A stretch of 64,000 nt of DNA from Betaproteobacteria bacterium. Lineage in GTDB: Bacteria; Pseudomonadota; Gammaproteobacteria; Burkholderiales; SG8-41. Under the pieces are notes generated by a model. That model saw nothing but the letters and a program-made list of their open reading frames with translations. It was not told the DNA's origin and ran no database searches. The number at the start of each line of letters is the position of its first letter. Position 1 is the first letter of the stretch. The stretch covers positions 1 through 64,000 of the forward strand of contig JACPTK010000047.1 of NCBI GenBank assembly GCA_016192825.1, read 5' to 3'. This document shows, in pieces, positions 17,776-25,976 of the stretch. The translations under genes were made by a program, and so were the position numbers.

Positions 17776-18615
17776 TCATGTCATGCGCCAGCGCTCATTC
17801 TCCTCCGCGACCCTGCCGTCGCGGGAAAGCTTGATGAGGTGCGCGTGCAGCGAGCGGCGCGCGACCGGATGGATGCGCGGCGAAACATCATCGTAAACCA
17901 GCGGCAGCAGGTCATCCAGCGTCGCGGGGTTCTTCGCGACGAAGGCGTCAAGCACCTTGCGCTCGCGCTTCAGGCGGTGCGCGATCAGCCGGCGCACCTC
18001 GTCGTGCGGCTTCTCGATGACGTGGCCGTGCCCGGGAGCGAGCGCGGCAAGGTCGAGCGAGAGCAGCCGCTCCAGCGATTGAAGGTAGGCGATCATGTCG
18101 CCGTCCGGCGGGGAAATCACGACCGTCGAGCCCTGCATGACGTGGTCTCCCGTGAACAGCATCCTCTGCTGCTCGAGCAGATAGCAGAGGTGGTTCGACG
18201 CGTGCCCGGGGGTGTGCACGGCGCGCAGACGGAACGCGCCGCCGTCGAGCACGTCGCCGTCGCGGAGCGCCCGGTCGGGCGCGAACTCCCGGTCCTGCCT
18301 GCCGTCGTCGGGAACCGTCCCGAAACCCAGCAGCTCCGCCCCGGTCTCCGCCTTCAGGGCCCGGGCGGCCGGCGAATGGTCGCGATGGGTATGCGTGCAG
18401 AGTATCCACTTGAGCCGCTTGCCGACCGTCTCCAGCATTGCCTTGAGATGTGGCGCGCTATCCGGCCCGGGGTCGATCAGCGCGAGCACCTCGCTGCCGA
18501 CAAGATAGGTATTGGTTCCGGGCCCGGTCATCACGCCGGGGTTGGGCGCGGTCAGTCGCTTGACCGCCCCGCTCAGCTCGACGACCTGGCCGGGGGTTAT
18601 CGCTTCATCCTTCAT
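17776..18615 (-). CDS. Metallo-beta-lactamase fold hydrolase, LACTB2-like
   Basis: A 279-residue MBL-fold protein with the complete metal motif H75-T-H77-R-D79-H80 (CTHTHRDH), a later HTPGHASNH and GDHVMQGSTVV. The C-terminal helical/winged segment (about 215-279) is typical of the LACTB2/RNase Z-like glyoxalase-II subgroup. Members are nucleases or thioester hydrolases; the substrate is unknown. The NUDIX gene lies 14 bp upstream on the same strand, so co-transcription is likely. Confidence 0.85.
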   Translation of the reverse strand: MKDEAITPGQVVELSGAVKRLTAPNPGVMTGPGTNTYLVGSEVLALIDPGPDSAPHLKAMLETVGKRLKWILCTHTHRDHSPAARALKAETGAELLGFGTVPDDGRQDREFAPDRALRDGDVLDGGAFRLRAVHTPGHASNHLCYLLEQQRMLFTGDHVMQGSTVVISPPDGDMIAYLQSLERLLSLDLAALAPGHGHVIEKPHDEVRRLIAHRLKRERKVLDAFVAKNPATLDDLLPLVYDDVSPRIHPVARRSLHAHLIKLSRDGRVAEENERWRMT

Positions 18616-18629
18616 CCTTCATCCCTCAG

Positions 18630-19442
18630 TCAAGCACCGGCCTCGTCGTAGCCCGGATCTCCGGGAAGCACTCTCCTGCCGTCCGGCGTGACGCGCGGCA
18701 GCAGCGCCTGCACCGGGGTCGACGACGCTATTTCCGCGATCAGCGCGGCCGTCGTCGAGCAGGCCGCGAACCGCTCGAGCGTCTTGATGGTGGGGAAGCG
18801 CATGCGGAGCGCCTCGCGCGCGCACAGCTCGAGCGCCTCCTGCGGCCGCACCCATACGTGCGCGATCGTCTCCCGGTTGTCCTGGCGCGCCTCCTGGCCC
18901 TGCGGCGCGACCGCCAGGAAAAAACGCGTGTCGTAGCGGCGCGGCGCGCCGGCCGGCGTGATCCAGTGGCCGAAGTAGAACAGCCGGTCGGTGGCGAGAC
19001 GCAGGCCTTCGTTGCGCACGAATTCGGCAAAGTCCGCGCGCCGCTCGTCGAGCGCGCTGCGGTGGGCGACGTAGCGGTCCGCCGTCTCGCCGGACATCGA
19101 CAGCAGGTCGCCGCCCGGCTCGTACGCGAGAAGGATCCCCGCTTCCTCGAACGCTTCGCGGATGGCCGCGACCCAGTACGCGAGCCCGCCGCGCGCCACG
19201 CCGAGCGCCCGGCTTGCCGACGCATCCTCGATCCCGACGCAAAGCGCGTGCAATTCCGGGGCGCTGTCGGCGGCGTCGAGCGCCCCGCCCGGAAACACGT
19301 GAACGCCGGGCATGAAGCCGAGCGTGAAGTTGCGCTGGAGCATCAGCACTTCCAGCCCGCCGGTCGTATCGCGCACCAGCGTGACCGTGGAGGCCGGCTG
19401 CGGAGAAGGCATGGTCATCGAATTCGGGAGGGCTGTGTCCAT
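18630..19442 (-). CDS. NUDIX hydrolase, NUDT19/acyl-CoA diphosphatase-like
   Basis: A 270-residue protein whose NUDIX box is visible as G-x5-E-x7-REAFEEAGILL around residues 85-110 (YWVAAIREAFEEAGILL). The early FMPGVHVFPGGALD segment and the long insertion are typical of the NUDT7/NUDT19-like group that cleaves CoA or acyl-CoA. The start is uncertain (ATG 19442 or 19418); the longer frame extends into unlikely sequence. It probably forms an operon with the MBL hydrolase downstream. Confidence 0.8.
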   Translation of the reverse strand: MDTALPNSMTMPSPQPASTVTLVRDTTGGLEVLMLQRNFTLGFMPGVHVFPGGALDAADSAPELHALCVGIEDASASRALGVARGGLAYWVAAIREAFEEAGILLAYEPGGDLLSMSGETADRYVAHRSALDERRADFAEFVRNEGLRLATDRLFYFGHWITPAGAPRRYDTRFFLAVAPQGQEARQDNRETIAHVWVRPQEALELCAREALRMRFPTIKTLERFAACSTTAALIAEIASSTPVQALLPRVTPDGRRVLPGDPGYDEAGA

Positions 19443-19548
19443 CGCCAAGGTTCGATTGTAGCGCGCAGAGCCGACCTTAACCTCAGACCCAGTCACCACC
19501 AACCCTTGACTTCGTGAATCTCCCAACCCGTTCAGGCAGTGTTTGTGT

Positions 19549-19585
19549 AAGGAGCTTGTCCGCGCCGCGCCGACAAACTCCTTAG
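19549..19585. repeat. Solo hairpin of the two-hairpin element family
   Basis: AAGGAGCTTGTC and GACAAACTCCTTAG form a stem. The same hairpin bounds the elements at 21225, 25976 and 38452. Its outer TTA is the TAA stop codon of the RraA-like gene on the minus strand. Confidence 0.75.
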
Positions 19586-20274
19586 ACGTGGCCGTGCTTC
19601 GCGAGCACCTGCTCGAGGCTGGCGCCGGCGTCCAGCTCGGCGCGGATCTTCACTTCGGTGGCGGTGAGCCGCTCGGCTTCGTTGAGCGCCTTCTCCACCG
19701 CGTCGGCAGGGATGACCACCACCCCGTCCACGTCTCCCAGCACGAAATCCCCTGGATTGACGATGACGTGCTGTTTGGTCGCCCCTGGAAGATAGGCCGG
19801 CACCTGCCACGCCGTCACCTTCCAGCGGCCGATGGATTGCACCGGCGTGCGGTAGCGCGCGTAGACCGGAAACCGCTGCTTCGCGATCCACTCGAGGTCG
19901 CGGATGCCCCCGTCCACCAGCGCGCCGGTCGCGCCGCGGGTCTTCATGCCGAGCGCGATCAACTCCCCGAAGAAGCACACGCCGTCGCCCGCCCCGCTCC
20001 ACACGCTCACGCAACCCGGCTTGAGGCCGTCCACCGCCTTCATCTTGTCCGGGTCGCCGCCGCCGGCGTACGGCCGCATCTCCCCGCAGATCGTATAGGC
20101 CCAGCCCGCGAGCTTGCCGGCGTTCTCGGGATACGGCGCAAACCCCGCCGCAAGTCCCTGGTGCAGATAGCCGAGCGCGTCGAGGACGTCGGATACGGTC
20201 GCGGCGTCCACCTTCAGGAAACGCTGCCGTATGGCTTCCGCTTCAGGAGTGGATGGATCGAATTGAATCTTCAT
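19582..20274 (-). CDS. RraA-like / HMG aldolase-family protein
   Basis: A 230-residue protein of the RraA/4-hydroxy-4-methyl-2-oxoglutarate aldolase family (annotated elsewhere also as demethylmenaquinone methyltransferase). Visible motifs are ATVSDVLDALG, GALVDGGIRDL and GDFVLGDVDGVVVIP, which surround the metal and pyruvate site. It could be an aldolase of ring-cleavage products or a binding protein of unknown role. It lies upstream of family B DNA and ends in a hairpin repeat. Confidence 0.8.
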   Translation of the reverse strand: MKIQFDPSTPEAEAIRQRFLKVDAATVSDVLDALGYLHQGLAAGFAPYPENAGKLAGWAYTICGEMRPYAGGGDPDKMKAVDGLKPGCVSVWSGAGDGVCFFGELIALGMKTRGATGALVDGGIRDLEWIAKQRFPVYARYRTPVQSIGRWKVTAWQVPAYLPGATKQHVIVNPGDFVLGDVDGVVVIPADAVEKALNEAERLTATEVKIRAELDAGASLEQVLAKHGHV

Positions 20275-20283
20275 TTTCGGGAA

Positions 20284-20393
20284 AGCGTGATTCGTGAGTC
20301 GTGATCAGTGATTGGTATATGGAGCTGCGCCGCAAGAAGTCAAACGCTCCTGGTTAAGTCCACTCATCAATCACTATTCACCATTCACGCATT
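20284..20393. repeat. Family B inverted array
   Basis: Left arm AAGCGTGATTCGTGAGTCGT and right arm ATCACTATTCACCATTCACG. The outer end of the right arm abuts the stop of the aspartate dehydrogenase gene. Confidence 0.8.
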
Positions 20394-21207
20394 AGGTACC
20401 ATAGCGGACCGTCGACCGGACCGCCTTCAGCGCCGCCAGCGCGCTGTAACAGGCAAGCCACGCGGTCTTGGGATTATCCGGCGCCGGCACGTTCTCCAGC
20501 TTCATGCTGAAGCGGCCGGTCCTGCCCTTCACGTCGATAGTGTGCGTGTTGTGCCTCAGCGCCGGGTCCGCGACGACCTTGAGGCGGGTCCGGTCGAAGC
20601 CGATGCCCGCCATCGAGAGCACGGCCGCGATGTTCACGTTGGCGGGAAAGCGCGGCACGCCCTCCCGCGCCGGCCCCTCGAATAGCACGCACGGTTCGCG
20701 CAGCGCATCGAGGTCCACCTTCAGCTGCTCGACGTAGGGAATGCCTTTCCAGGCCGCGGGCGGCTTGGCGACCGCGATCGTCACCTCGTCCACGCCGGCC
20801 ACGCAGGCCGCTTTCAGCGCATCCAGGCCGCCGATGCCGCCGGATGGCACCGACAGCAGCGCGCCGCCTCTTGCCGCCGCGCGCTCGAGCTTGCGCCGCA
20901 GCGTGTCGTCGCACAGCGCGCCGCACGAGAGCACGATCATCGCGACGCCCTTCCTGAGCAGCGGCTCGCCGTATTCGCGCACCGCATCGTGCGAGGCCGC
21001 CTCCACCACGACGTCCGGCTTTTTCGCCAGCAGCGCCTGGATTCCGACCACGAACGGCACCCGGAACGCCCGTGCGAGCGCCTTGCCGCGCGAGCTCTCG
21101 CTCTTCCCCGCGATGGCGACCACCCGCGCGCGTCCCAGGTCCCCGCGCCGGATGTGCTCGATGAACAGACGCGCAATGGTGCCGCCGCCGATGATTCCGA
21201 CCCGCAT
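20392..21207 (-). CDS. nadX: L-aspartate dehydrogenase (NadX-like)
   Basis: A 271-residue protein beginning MRVGIIGGGTIARLFIEHI, a Rossmann NAD(P) site. It contains VLSCGALCDDTLRRKLERAA, SVPSGGIGGLDALKAA and a C-terminal FPANVNIAAVLSMAGIGFDRT segment, as in archaeal and bacterial aspartate dehydrogenases that feed NAD synthesis or poly-hydroxyalkanoate redox balance. The start at 21207 is set by the Rossmann motif; a frame reaching 21345 only translates the repeat element upstream. No nadA or nadC is adjacent. Confidence 0.8.
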   Translation of the reverse strand: MRVGIIGGGTIARLFIEHIRRGDLGRARVVAIAGKSESSRGKALARAFRVPFVVGIQALLAKKPDVVVEAASHDAVREYGEPLLRKGVAMIVLSCGALCDDTLRRKLERAAARGGALLSVPSGGIGGLDALKAACVAGVDEVTIAVAKPPAAWKGIPYVEQLKVDLDALREPCVLFEGPAREGVPRFPANVNIAAVLSMAGIGFDRTRLKVVADPALRHNTHTIDVKGRTGRFSMKLENVPAPDNPKTAWLACYSALAALKAVRSTVRYGT

Positions 21208-21224
21208 GAGCAGAATTGTATAGC

Positions 21225-21435
21225 CTAGGAGTTTGTCGGACTTGGCTCCGACAAACTCCTTATGCAAAACCGCCTGCACGAAAAGGGAGGCAAAAAGCAA
21301 TGAAAACTTCATTTCGAGCCTAATCGTCCGCCTTTTGCAGAGCAATAAAGGTCGCTATCCCGGGTTTCATTCGAAATCCGCAGGCGGTTTTGCTGTTAGC
21401 AGCCTGTCCGACACCTAAGTCCGACAGGCTGCTAG
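21225..21435 (-). repeat. Two-hairpin element E1 (~210 bp)
   Basis: It starts with the hairpin AGGAGTTTGTCGGA/TCCGACAAACTCCT, then has GCAAAACCGCC, a core, GGCGGTTTTGC, and ends with TAGCAGCCTGTCCGAC and its inverse. It has the same plan as elements E2 and E3 but is in the opposite orientation with a diverged core. The outer CTAG provides the TAG stop of the AlgH gene. Confidence 0.85.
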
Positions 21436-22106
21436 AACACGGGAGGGCGGGAGCGCGTGAGGGCGGGAGCGCGATTATCCCTCTCCCGATCTCCCGCTCT
21501 CACGATCTCCCTGGTGTTGGTGTGCTTGGTGCTGGCGCGCTCGATCAGCTCCGGCCAGACGCGGGCCGGGTCCTTGTCGAATACCGTTTCCGCGTCCGCC
21601 GGCAGCACGTGCCAGTCGCCGCGGGCGATTTCCGACTGCAGCTGGCCGGGGCGCCAGCCCGAGTAGCCGGAATAGACCCGCAGCCCGCGCGTCGGGTCCG
21701 GGCGCTGGAGCAGGCGGTCGATCAGGTCCACGTCGGAAGTGAAAAAAACGTCGCGCAGGACCGCGGTCGCGCCCGGCGGTAGCTCCGGCGAGTGCACCAG
21801 GACCACCAATCCCTGGCGCGAGACCGGACCGCCGAAAAACAGCACGTCCTTGCGCTTCTTGAGCGCGTCGTACTCCGGAAACACCTCGTGCAGGGGATGA
21901 CGGAGCGGCCGGTTGATGATGACCCCCCACGGCCCGCCCTGGCGCGGCTGCGTCACCAGCACCACCACTTCGCGGAAGTTGGGATCGCGCATCTCGCGTT
22001 TCGCGACCAGGAAGACTCCATTGGCGTCGCGTTCCGCCGCCCCGGCGGGAACGGAGAATGCGGCAACTGCTGCGAAGATTAGTAACGCGAAAGGCACGGG
22101 CAGCAT
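21432..22106 (-). CDS. AlgH/YqgE (UPF0301) family protein with signal peptide
   Basis: A 224-residue protein. The N-terminus MLPVPFALLIFAAVAAFSVPAGAA is a Sec signal peptide, unusual for this mostly cytosolic family. The core has GVFLVAKREMRDPNFREVVVLV, WGVIINRP and VYSGYSGWRPGQLQSEIARGDWHV, which are classic UPF0301 motifs. The C-terminal ~25 residues are low-complexity and partly encoded by DNA next to the repeat. The stop codon TAG belongs to element E1. Function unknown. Confidence 0.85.
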   Translation of the reverse strand: MLPVPFALLIFAAVAAFSVPAGAAERDANGVFLVAKREMRDPNFREVVVLVTQPRQGGPWGVIINRPLRHPLHEVFPEYDALKKRKDVLFFGGPVSRQGLVVLVHSPELPPGATAVLRDVFFTSDVDLIDRLLQRPDPTRGLRVYSGYSGWRPGQLQSEIARGDWHVLPADAETVFDKDPARVWPELIERASTKHTNTREIVRAGDRERDNRAPALTRSRPPVF

Positions 22107-22145
22107 CCGACGCCGAAGCCGTCGTGGCGGATGCCTGAAGGATAC

Positions 22146-22193
22146 TCCCCGGATTCGGGTCGAGTCACGAGTCACCAGTCACGAATCACGCCC
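22146..22193. repeat. Family B arm (GAGTCACC units)
   Basis: Five units of the GTCACNA type between the AlgH and XdhC genes, both on the minus strand. Confidence 0.6.
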
Positions 22194-22221
22194 TTGCGCC
22201 GTGACCGGGAGCGGTCACCGG

Positions 22222-23217
22222 TCAAGCCGTGCAGCCGGCGACGGTCGCCTTTTCCGGCTCCGCCAGCTCGGGCACCTTCACCCCGTTGCGGATCGCCGTC
22301 ATCTCGGCGAGGATCGCGACCGCGATCTCGGGCGGCGTCTTTGCCCCGAGCTTCAGGCCCACCGGCCCGTGCAGGCGGCCGATTTCCTCCCGCGAGAGGT
22401 CGAACTCGGCGAGCCGCTTGCGGCGGGCGTCGTTGTTCTTCCTCGAGCCGATCGCGCCCACGTAGAACGCCGGGGACTTGAGCGCCTCGAGCAGCGCCAT
22501 GTCGTCGAGCTTGGGATCGTGCGTCAGCGTCACCACCGCGCTGTGGCCGTCGAGGTTCATCGCGGTCACCGCGTCATCGGGCATGCCGCGCCTCAACTCC
22601 ACGCCCGCGACATTCCAGCCCTCGGCGTATTCGTCGCGCGGATCGCAGATCGTGACCTGGTAGTCGAGCCCCTGGGCCATCTGCGCGAGGAAGGTCGAGA
22701 GTTGCCCCGCCCCGATGATGAGCAGCCGCCAGCGCGGGCCGTGCACGGTGGCGAGCGTCGCCCCGTCGAACGTCAGCTGATCCGTCGACTGGGCCGGGCC
22801 GATCGTGACGCGCCCGGATCTCATATCGAGGCGCCGCATGACCAGCTCGTGGCGCTCGATCCGCGCGAGCAGGTCGTCGAGGCCGCTGTCCCGCGTCAGG
22901 GGCTCGAGCACCAGCTCGAGCGTGCCGCCGCACGGCAGCCCGAAGCGCTTCGCCTCCTCCGCGGAAACGCCGTACCGGGTCGTCGCGGGCTTGTCCTGCA
23001 CCATCTGGCCGGCCCGCACCTGGAGGATCATGTCGTCCTCGATGCAGCCGCCCGACACCGAGCCCACCACCATGCCGTCGTCGCGAATCGCCGTAACCGC
23101 CCCGATCGGCCGCGGGGACGACCCCCAGGTATGAATGACCGTCGCCATGACCACGCGCCGGCCCGCGTTCACCCACTCGCTCGCGCTCTTGAGCACCTGC
23201 AGATCCACGCTGTCCAT
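22222..23217 (-). CDS. XdhC/CoxI family molybdo-flavoenzyme maturation factor
   Basis: A 331-residue XdhC/CoxI protein. The N-terminal domain carries ATVIHTWGSSPRPIGA and SVSGGCIEDDMI with the conserved Cys. The C-terminal Rossmann domain has WRLLIIGAGQLSTFLAQMA and YVGAIGSRKNNDARRKRL. XdhC binds and sulfurates the molybdenum cofactor of xanthine or CO dehydrogenase-type enzymes. The start ATG 23217 has GGGGGA upstream. It diverges from a CoxG gene, as is common in such maturation clusters, but no coxL, coxM or coxS genes are in the window. Confidence 0.9.
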   Translation of the reverse strand: MDSVDLQVLKSASEWVNAGRRVVMATVIHTWGSSPRPIGAVTAIRDDGMVVGSVSGGCIEDDMILQVRAGQMVQDKPATTRYGVSAEEAKRFGLPCGGTLELVLEPLTRDSGLDDLLARIERHELVMRRLDMRSGRVTIGPAQSTDQLTFDGATLATVHGPRWRLLIIGAGQLSTFLAQMAQGLDYQVTICDPRDEYAEGWNVAGVELRRGMPDDAVTAMNLDGHSAVVTLTHDPKLDDMALLEALKSPAFYVGAIGSRKNNDARRKRLAEFDLSREEIGRLHGPVGLKLGAKTPPEIAVAILAEMTAIRNGVKVPELAEPEKATVAGCTA

Positions 23218-23446
23218 ATCCGGTTCCCCCATCGCTTCCGGCAAGGGCTATATTTTATAGAATATAACGGTAAGACGCACCTTTCGGCGGAACCCGGACA
23301 ACAGCCCCGAAGCGGCTCGAACCCCTGCTCTTCTGCACACCAGGTCTGCCTTGAGTCGGGTTGCGGCGGTGGCAGACGTGGGCTAGCATGCGCCCCTACG
23401 CCTTCTGATCGAGTCTCGCGACTCGAATGCCGAGAGCAAACCGACT
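23218..23446. promoter_or_regulatory. Divergent promoter gap between xdhC-like and coxG-like genes
   Basis: A 229-bp gap. An AT-rich stretch (CTATATTTTATAGAATATAA, 23250-23269) stands out in GC-rich DNA and probably holds the xdhC promoter. No gene or repeat is seen in the rest. Confidence 0.4.
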
Positions 23447-23893
23447 ATGGAGATGACCGGAGAGCAACTGATCCCGCTGCCGCAGGCGGCGACGTGGCAG
23501 GCGCTGAACGACCCCGATGTGCTCAAGGACTGCGTCCCGGGGTGCGAAACGATCACGCGCCTCGCCGACGACGAGTTCGAAGTGGTGATGACGGCGAAAG
23601 TGGGCCCGGTCAGCGCCAAGTTCAAGGGCAAGATGACGGTCACCGATGCCGACCCGCCGCGCGCCTACACGCTCACGTTCGAAGGCCAGGGCGGCGTTGC
23701 CGGCTTCGCCAAAGGCGAGGCCAGCATAGTGCTGACCCCGGAAGGTGACGGAACGCGGCTCGCTTACACTGCCAAGGCCACCGTGGGCGGCAAGCTCGCG
23801 CAGGTCGGCGCGCGGCTCATCGACGGCGTGGCGCGGCAGCTTGCAGGGAAATTCTTCGACGCGTTCAACAAGCGCGCCAGCGCAAAACCGTGA
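23447..23893 (+). CDS. coxG: CoxG-like SRPBCC protein
   Basis: A 148-residue protein of the CO dehydrogenase subunit G family (START/SRPBCC fold). It begins MEMTGEQLIPLPQAATWQALNDPDVLKDCVPGCE, the family signature, and has AKVGPVSAKFKGKM in the middle. CoxG proteins are membrane-associated and aid quinone delivery or maturation of molybdo-hydroxylases. The typical C-terminal membrane anchor is absent; the protein ends KRASAKP. Its TGA stop is the first unit of a family B array. Confidence 0.85.
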   Translation: MEMTGEQLIPLPQAATWQALNDPDVLKDCVPGCETITRLADDEFEVVMTAKVGPVSAKFKGKMTVTDADPPRAYTLTFEGQGGVAGFAKGEASIVLTPEGDGTRLAYTAKATVGGKLAQVGARLIDGVARQLAGKFFDAFNKRASAKP

Positions 23894-24033
23894 TTCGTGA
23901 TTGGTGATTGGTGATTGGTGATTGGTGATTGGTGATTCGACATCCAAGTCCGGCCGCTTTCTTCCCGCTATCGGAGATCGCATGGTTTGGGGGCCGACTC
24001 ACGATTCACGACTCACGAATCACGAATCTATAG
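23890..24033. repeat. Family B inverted array
   Basis: The left arm (23890-23938) has seven GTGATTS units and the right arm (23998-24029) TCACGATTCACGACTCACGA. It starts in the stop codon of the CoxG-like gene and ends just before the GST ribosome binding site. Confidence 0.85.
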
Positions 24034-24046
24034 ACCGGAGGCCGCA

Positions 24047-24667
24047 ATGCTGAAGATCTGGGGCCGCACCAACTCGATCAACGTGCAGAAGGTGCTGTGG
24101 TGCTGCGCGGAGCTCAAGCTCCCGTTCGACCGCGTGGACGCCGGCGGCAAGTTCGGCGTCAACGACACGCCCGAGTACCTCGCGATGAATCCCAACGGGC
24201 GGGTGCCGACGATCAGCGACGACGGCTTCATCCTGTGGGAGTCGCACGCGATCGTGCGCTACCTCTCGCACCGGCACGGGAAAGGCACGCTGTGGCCCGC
24301 CGACGAGAAGGCGTGCGCCGATGCGGACCGCTGGATGGAGTGGTACAGCACGACGCTGTGGCCTCCCCTGCAGCCCGTGTTCTGGAACCTCGTGCGGGTC
24401 GAGCCCGCGAAGCGGGACGTGAAGCTCGTGGAAGAATCGCGGAACAAGGTCGCCGGCTTCCTGAAGATGGTGGAGGCCAATCTCGCCAGCCGGCAGTACA
24501 TGGCGGGCAGCGCCTTCACCATGGGCGACATCCCGATGGGCGTGGCGCTCCACCGCTGGTTCCTGCTGCCGATCGAGCGTCCCGACTACCCCGCCCTTGC
24601 GGCCTATTACGAACGGCTCAAGCAGCGGCCGGGCTTTGCGCAGCATTGTGCAGCCCCGCTTACGTAA
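24047..24667 (+). CDS. Glutathione S-transferase family protein
   Basis: A 206-residue GST. The thioredoxin-like N-domain (MLKIWGRTNSINVQKVLWCCAELKLPFDRVDAGG, then GRVPTISDDGFILWESHAIVRYL with the glutathione-binding cis-Pro and Glu-Ser) is followed by a helical C-domain. The start has GGAGG upstream. Substrate unknown. Confidence 0.9.
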   Translation: MLKIWGRTNSINVQKVLWCCAELKLPFDRVDAGGKFGVNDTPEYLAMNPNGRVPTISDDGFILWESHAIVRYLSHRHGKGTLWPADEKACADADRWMEWYSTTLWPPLQPVFWNLVRVEPAKRDVKLVEESRNKVAGFLKMVEANLASRQYMAGSAFTMGDIPMGVALHRWFLLPIERPDYPALAAYYERLKQRPGFAQHCAAPLT

Positions 24668-24711
24668 GCGGGGCTTAATGAAGGACTTCACTCCTGATGG
24701 GTGGTAATTAA

Positions 24712-24756
24712 GGCGCGGGCCGTAACCGCGGTTTACCCTCCAGCCAGACTGCCCGC
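24712..24756 (+). promoter_or_regulatory. Possible structured 5' leader of the VUT transporter
   Basis: GCGGGC (about 24714-24720) can pair with GCCCGC (about 24749-24754), enclosing a CGTAACCGCGGTTTAC hairpin about 12 bp before the GTG start. The downstream gene is in a family that often imports queuosine precursors and can be controlled by preQ1 riboswitches. The known preQ1 consensus was not matched. Confidence 0.2.
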
Positions 24757-24767
24757 CAATAACTGAC

Positions 24768-25487
24768 GTGTCGTCTCCACCAGTAACCGGGGGCCGCGCC
24801 TACCGCTATTACGAATTCGTGATGGCGGCCTTCGTCACGGTGCTGATCTGCTCCAACCTGATCGGCCCGGCGAAAATCGCGCAGCTGGAGGCGCCGCTGA
24901 TCGGCACGTTCGTGCTCGGCGCCGGCGCGCTGTTCTTCCCGATTTCGTACGTCTTCGGGGACATACTCACGGAGGTCTACGGCTACGCCCGCGCGCGCCG
25001 CGTGATCTGGGCGGGATTCGCGGGCCTCGGGTTCGCCTCCTTCATGGCGGCGGTGGTGGTGGCGCTGCCGCCGGCGTCGTTCTGGCAGCACCAGGCGGCC
25101 TACGAGGTCGCGTTCGGCTCGACCTGGCGCATCGTGGCGGCCTCGATGACCGCCTACTTCTGCGGCGAGTTCGTCAACTCGTACGTGCTCGCGAAGATGA
25201 AGATCCTGACGGCGGGGAAATGGCTGTGGACTCGTACGATTGGATCCACCCTCGTCGGCGAGGCGGTGGACTCCGCGCTGTTCTATCCCCTCGCCTTCTA
25301 CGGCAGCGGCATCGTCCCCGACGAGAAACTGCCGCTGGTGATGGCCGCCCAGTTCGCCGCGAAGGTCGCCGTGGAAGTGGTGTTCACCCCCGTCACCTAC
25401 AAGATCGTGGGCTGGCTCAAGCGCGCGGAGCGCGAGGACTACTACGACAGGCGGACGGACTTCAATCCCTTCAGCCTGAAAGCGTGA
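24768..25487 (+). CDS. VUT/YhhQ-family queuosine-precursor transporter
   Basis: A 239-residue integral membrane protein with six hydrophobic segments. The motifs FFPISYVFGDILTEVYGYARARRVIWAGF and AYFCGEFVNSYVLAKMKI are those of the YhhQ/VUT_1 family of queuosine precursor (preQ0/preQ1) or vitamin uptake transporters. The start is GTG 24768. The gene's TGA stop starts a family A array. Queuosine genes are not adjacent. Confidence 0.85.
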   Translation: MSSPPVTGGRAYRYYEFVMAAFVTVLICSNLIGPAKIAQLEAPLIGTFVLGAGALFFPISYVFGDILTEVYGYARARRVIWAGFAGLGFASFMAAVVVALPPASFWQHQAAYEVAFGSTWRIVAASMTAYFCGEFVNSYVLAKMKILTAGKWLWTRTIGSTLVGEAVDSALFYPLAFYGSGIVPDEKLPLVMAAQFAAKVAVEVVFTPVTYKIVGWLKRAEREDYYDRRTDFNPFSLKA

Positions 25488-25766
25488 CGCGGTGCATCGT
25501 GACCTGATGATGCGTGACATGATGGGGCGTGACATGATGGGGCGTGACGTGATGGGGCGTGACGTGATAATGCGGCGCTCATAACGCCCTCACCCTGCCC
25601 TCTCCCCCGCACCGGGGGAGAGGGAATGAATAACTCCCCTATCGAATGCAATACTCCCCTCTCCGCTCGGGAGAGGGCCAGGGTGAGGGATTGCGGAATC
25701 ACGATTCACCACGTCACGCGGTACCATGTCACGCCCCACCACGTCACGCAGTATCAAGTCACGCCT
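25485..25766. repeat. Family A array split by a family C insertion
   Basis: Left family A arm 25485-25575 (six units of GGGGCGTGACATGAT type) and right arm 25707-25763 (CACGTCACGCGGTAC type). Between them (about 25583-25690) lies a CCTCACCCTGCCCTCTCCC ... GGGAGAGGGCCAGGGTGAGG palindromic element. The nesting suggests that the family C copy came later. Confidence 0.8.
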
Positions 25767-25976
25767 CTAGCAGCCTGTCGGACTTTGATGGTCCGACAGG
25801 CTGCTAAAAGCAAAACCGCCCCATTTTTTTTGAATAATGTTTAATTCCACGGTCGATTCACCTCGGGAAACGCGTACGGATGGTGTTTCGGCAGGTTTTT
25901 GATGGCACTTTCGCATTTTTATCCGGGGCGGTTTTGCCTAAGGAGCTTGTCGGACCCAAGTCCGACAAGCTCCTAG
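25767..25976 (+). repeat. Two-hairpin element E2 (~210 bp)
   Basis: TAGCAGCCTGTCGGAC hairpin, GCAAAACCGCCCC, an AT-richer core, GGGGCGGTTTTGCC, then the AGGAGCTTGTCGGACCCAAG hairpin ending CTCCTAG. It is near-identical over its full length to E3 (38244-38452). Its terminal CTA is the stop codon (TAG) of the phosphatase gene on the minus strand. No coding capacity. Confidence 0.9.

Noticed and set aside
21913-23748. 611-codon plus-strand frame covering the XdhC gene
   Set aside because: Antisense shadow; the XdhC signature motifs are on the minus strand.
25626-25844. Small protein from 25626
   Set aside because: It is translated family C, family A and E2 repeat DNA.
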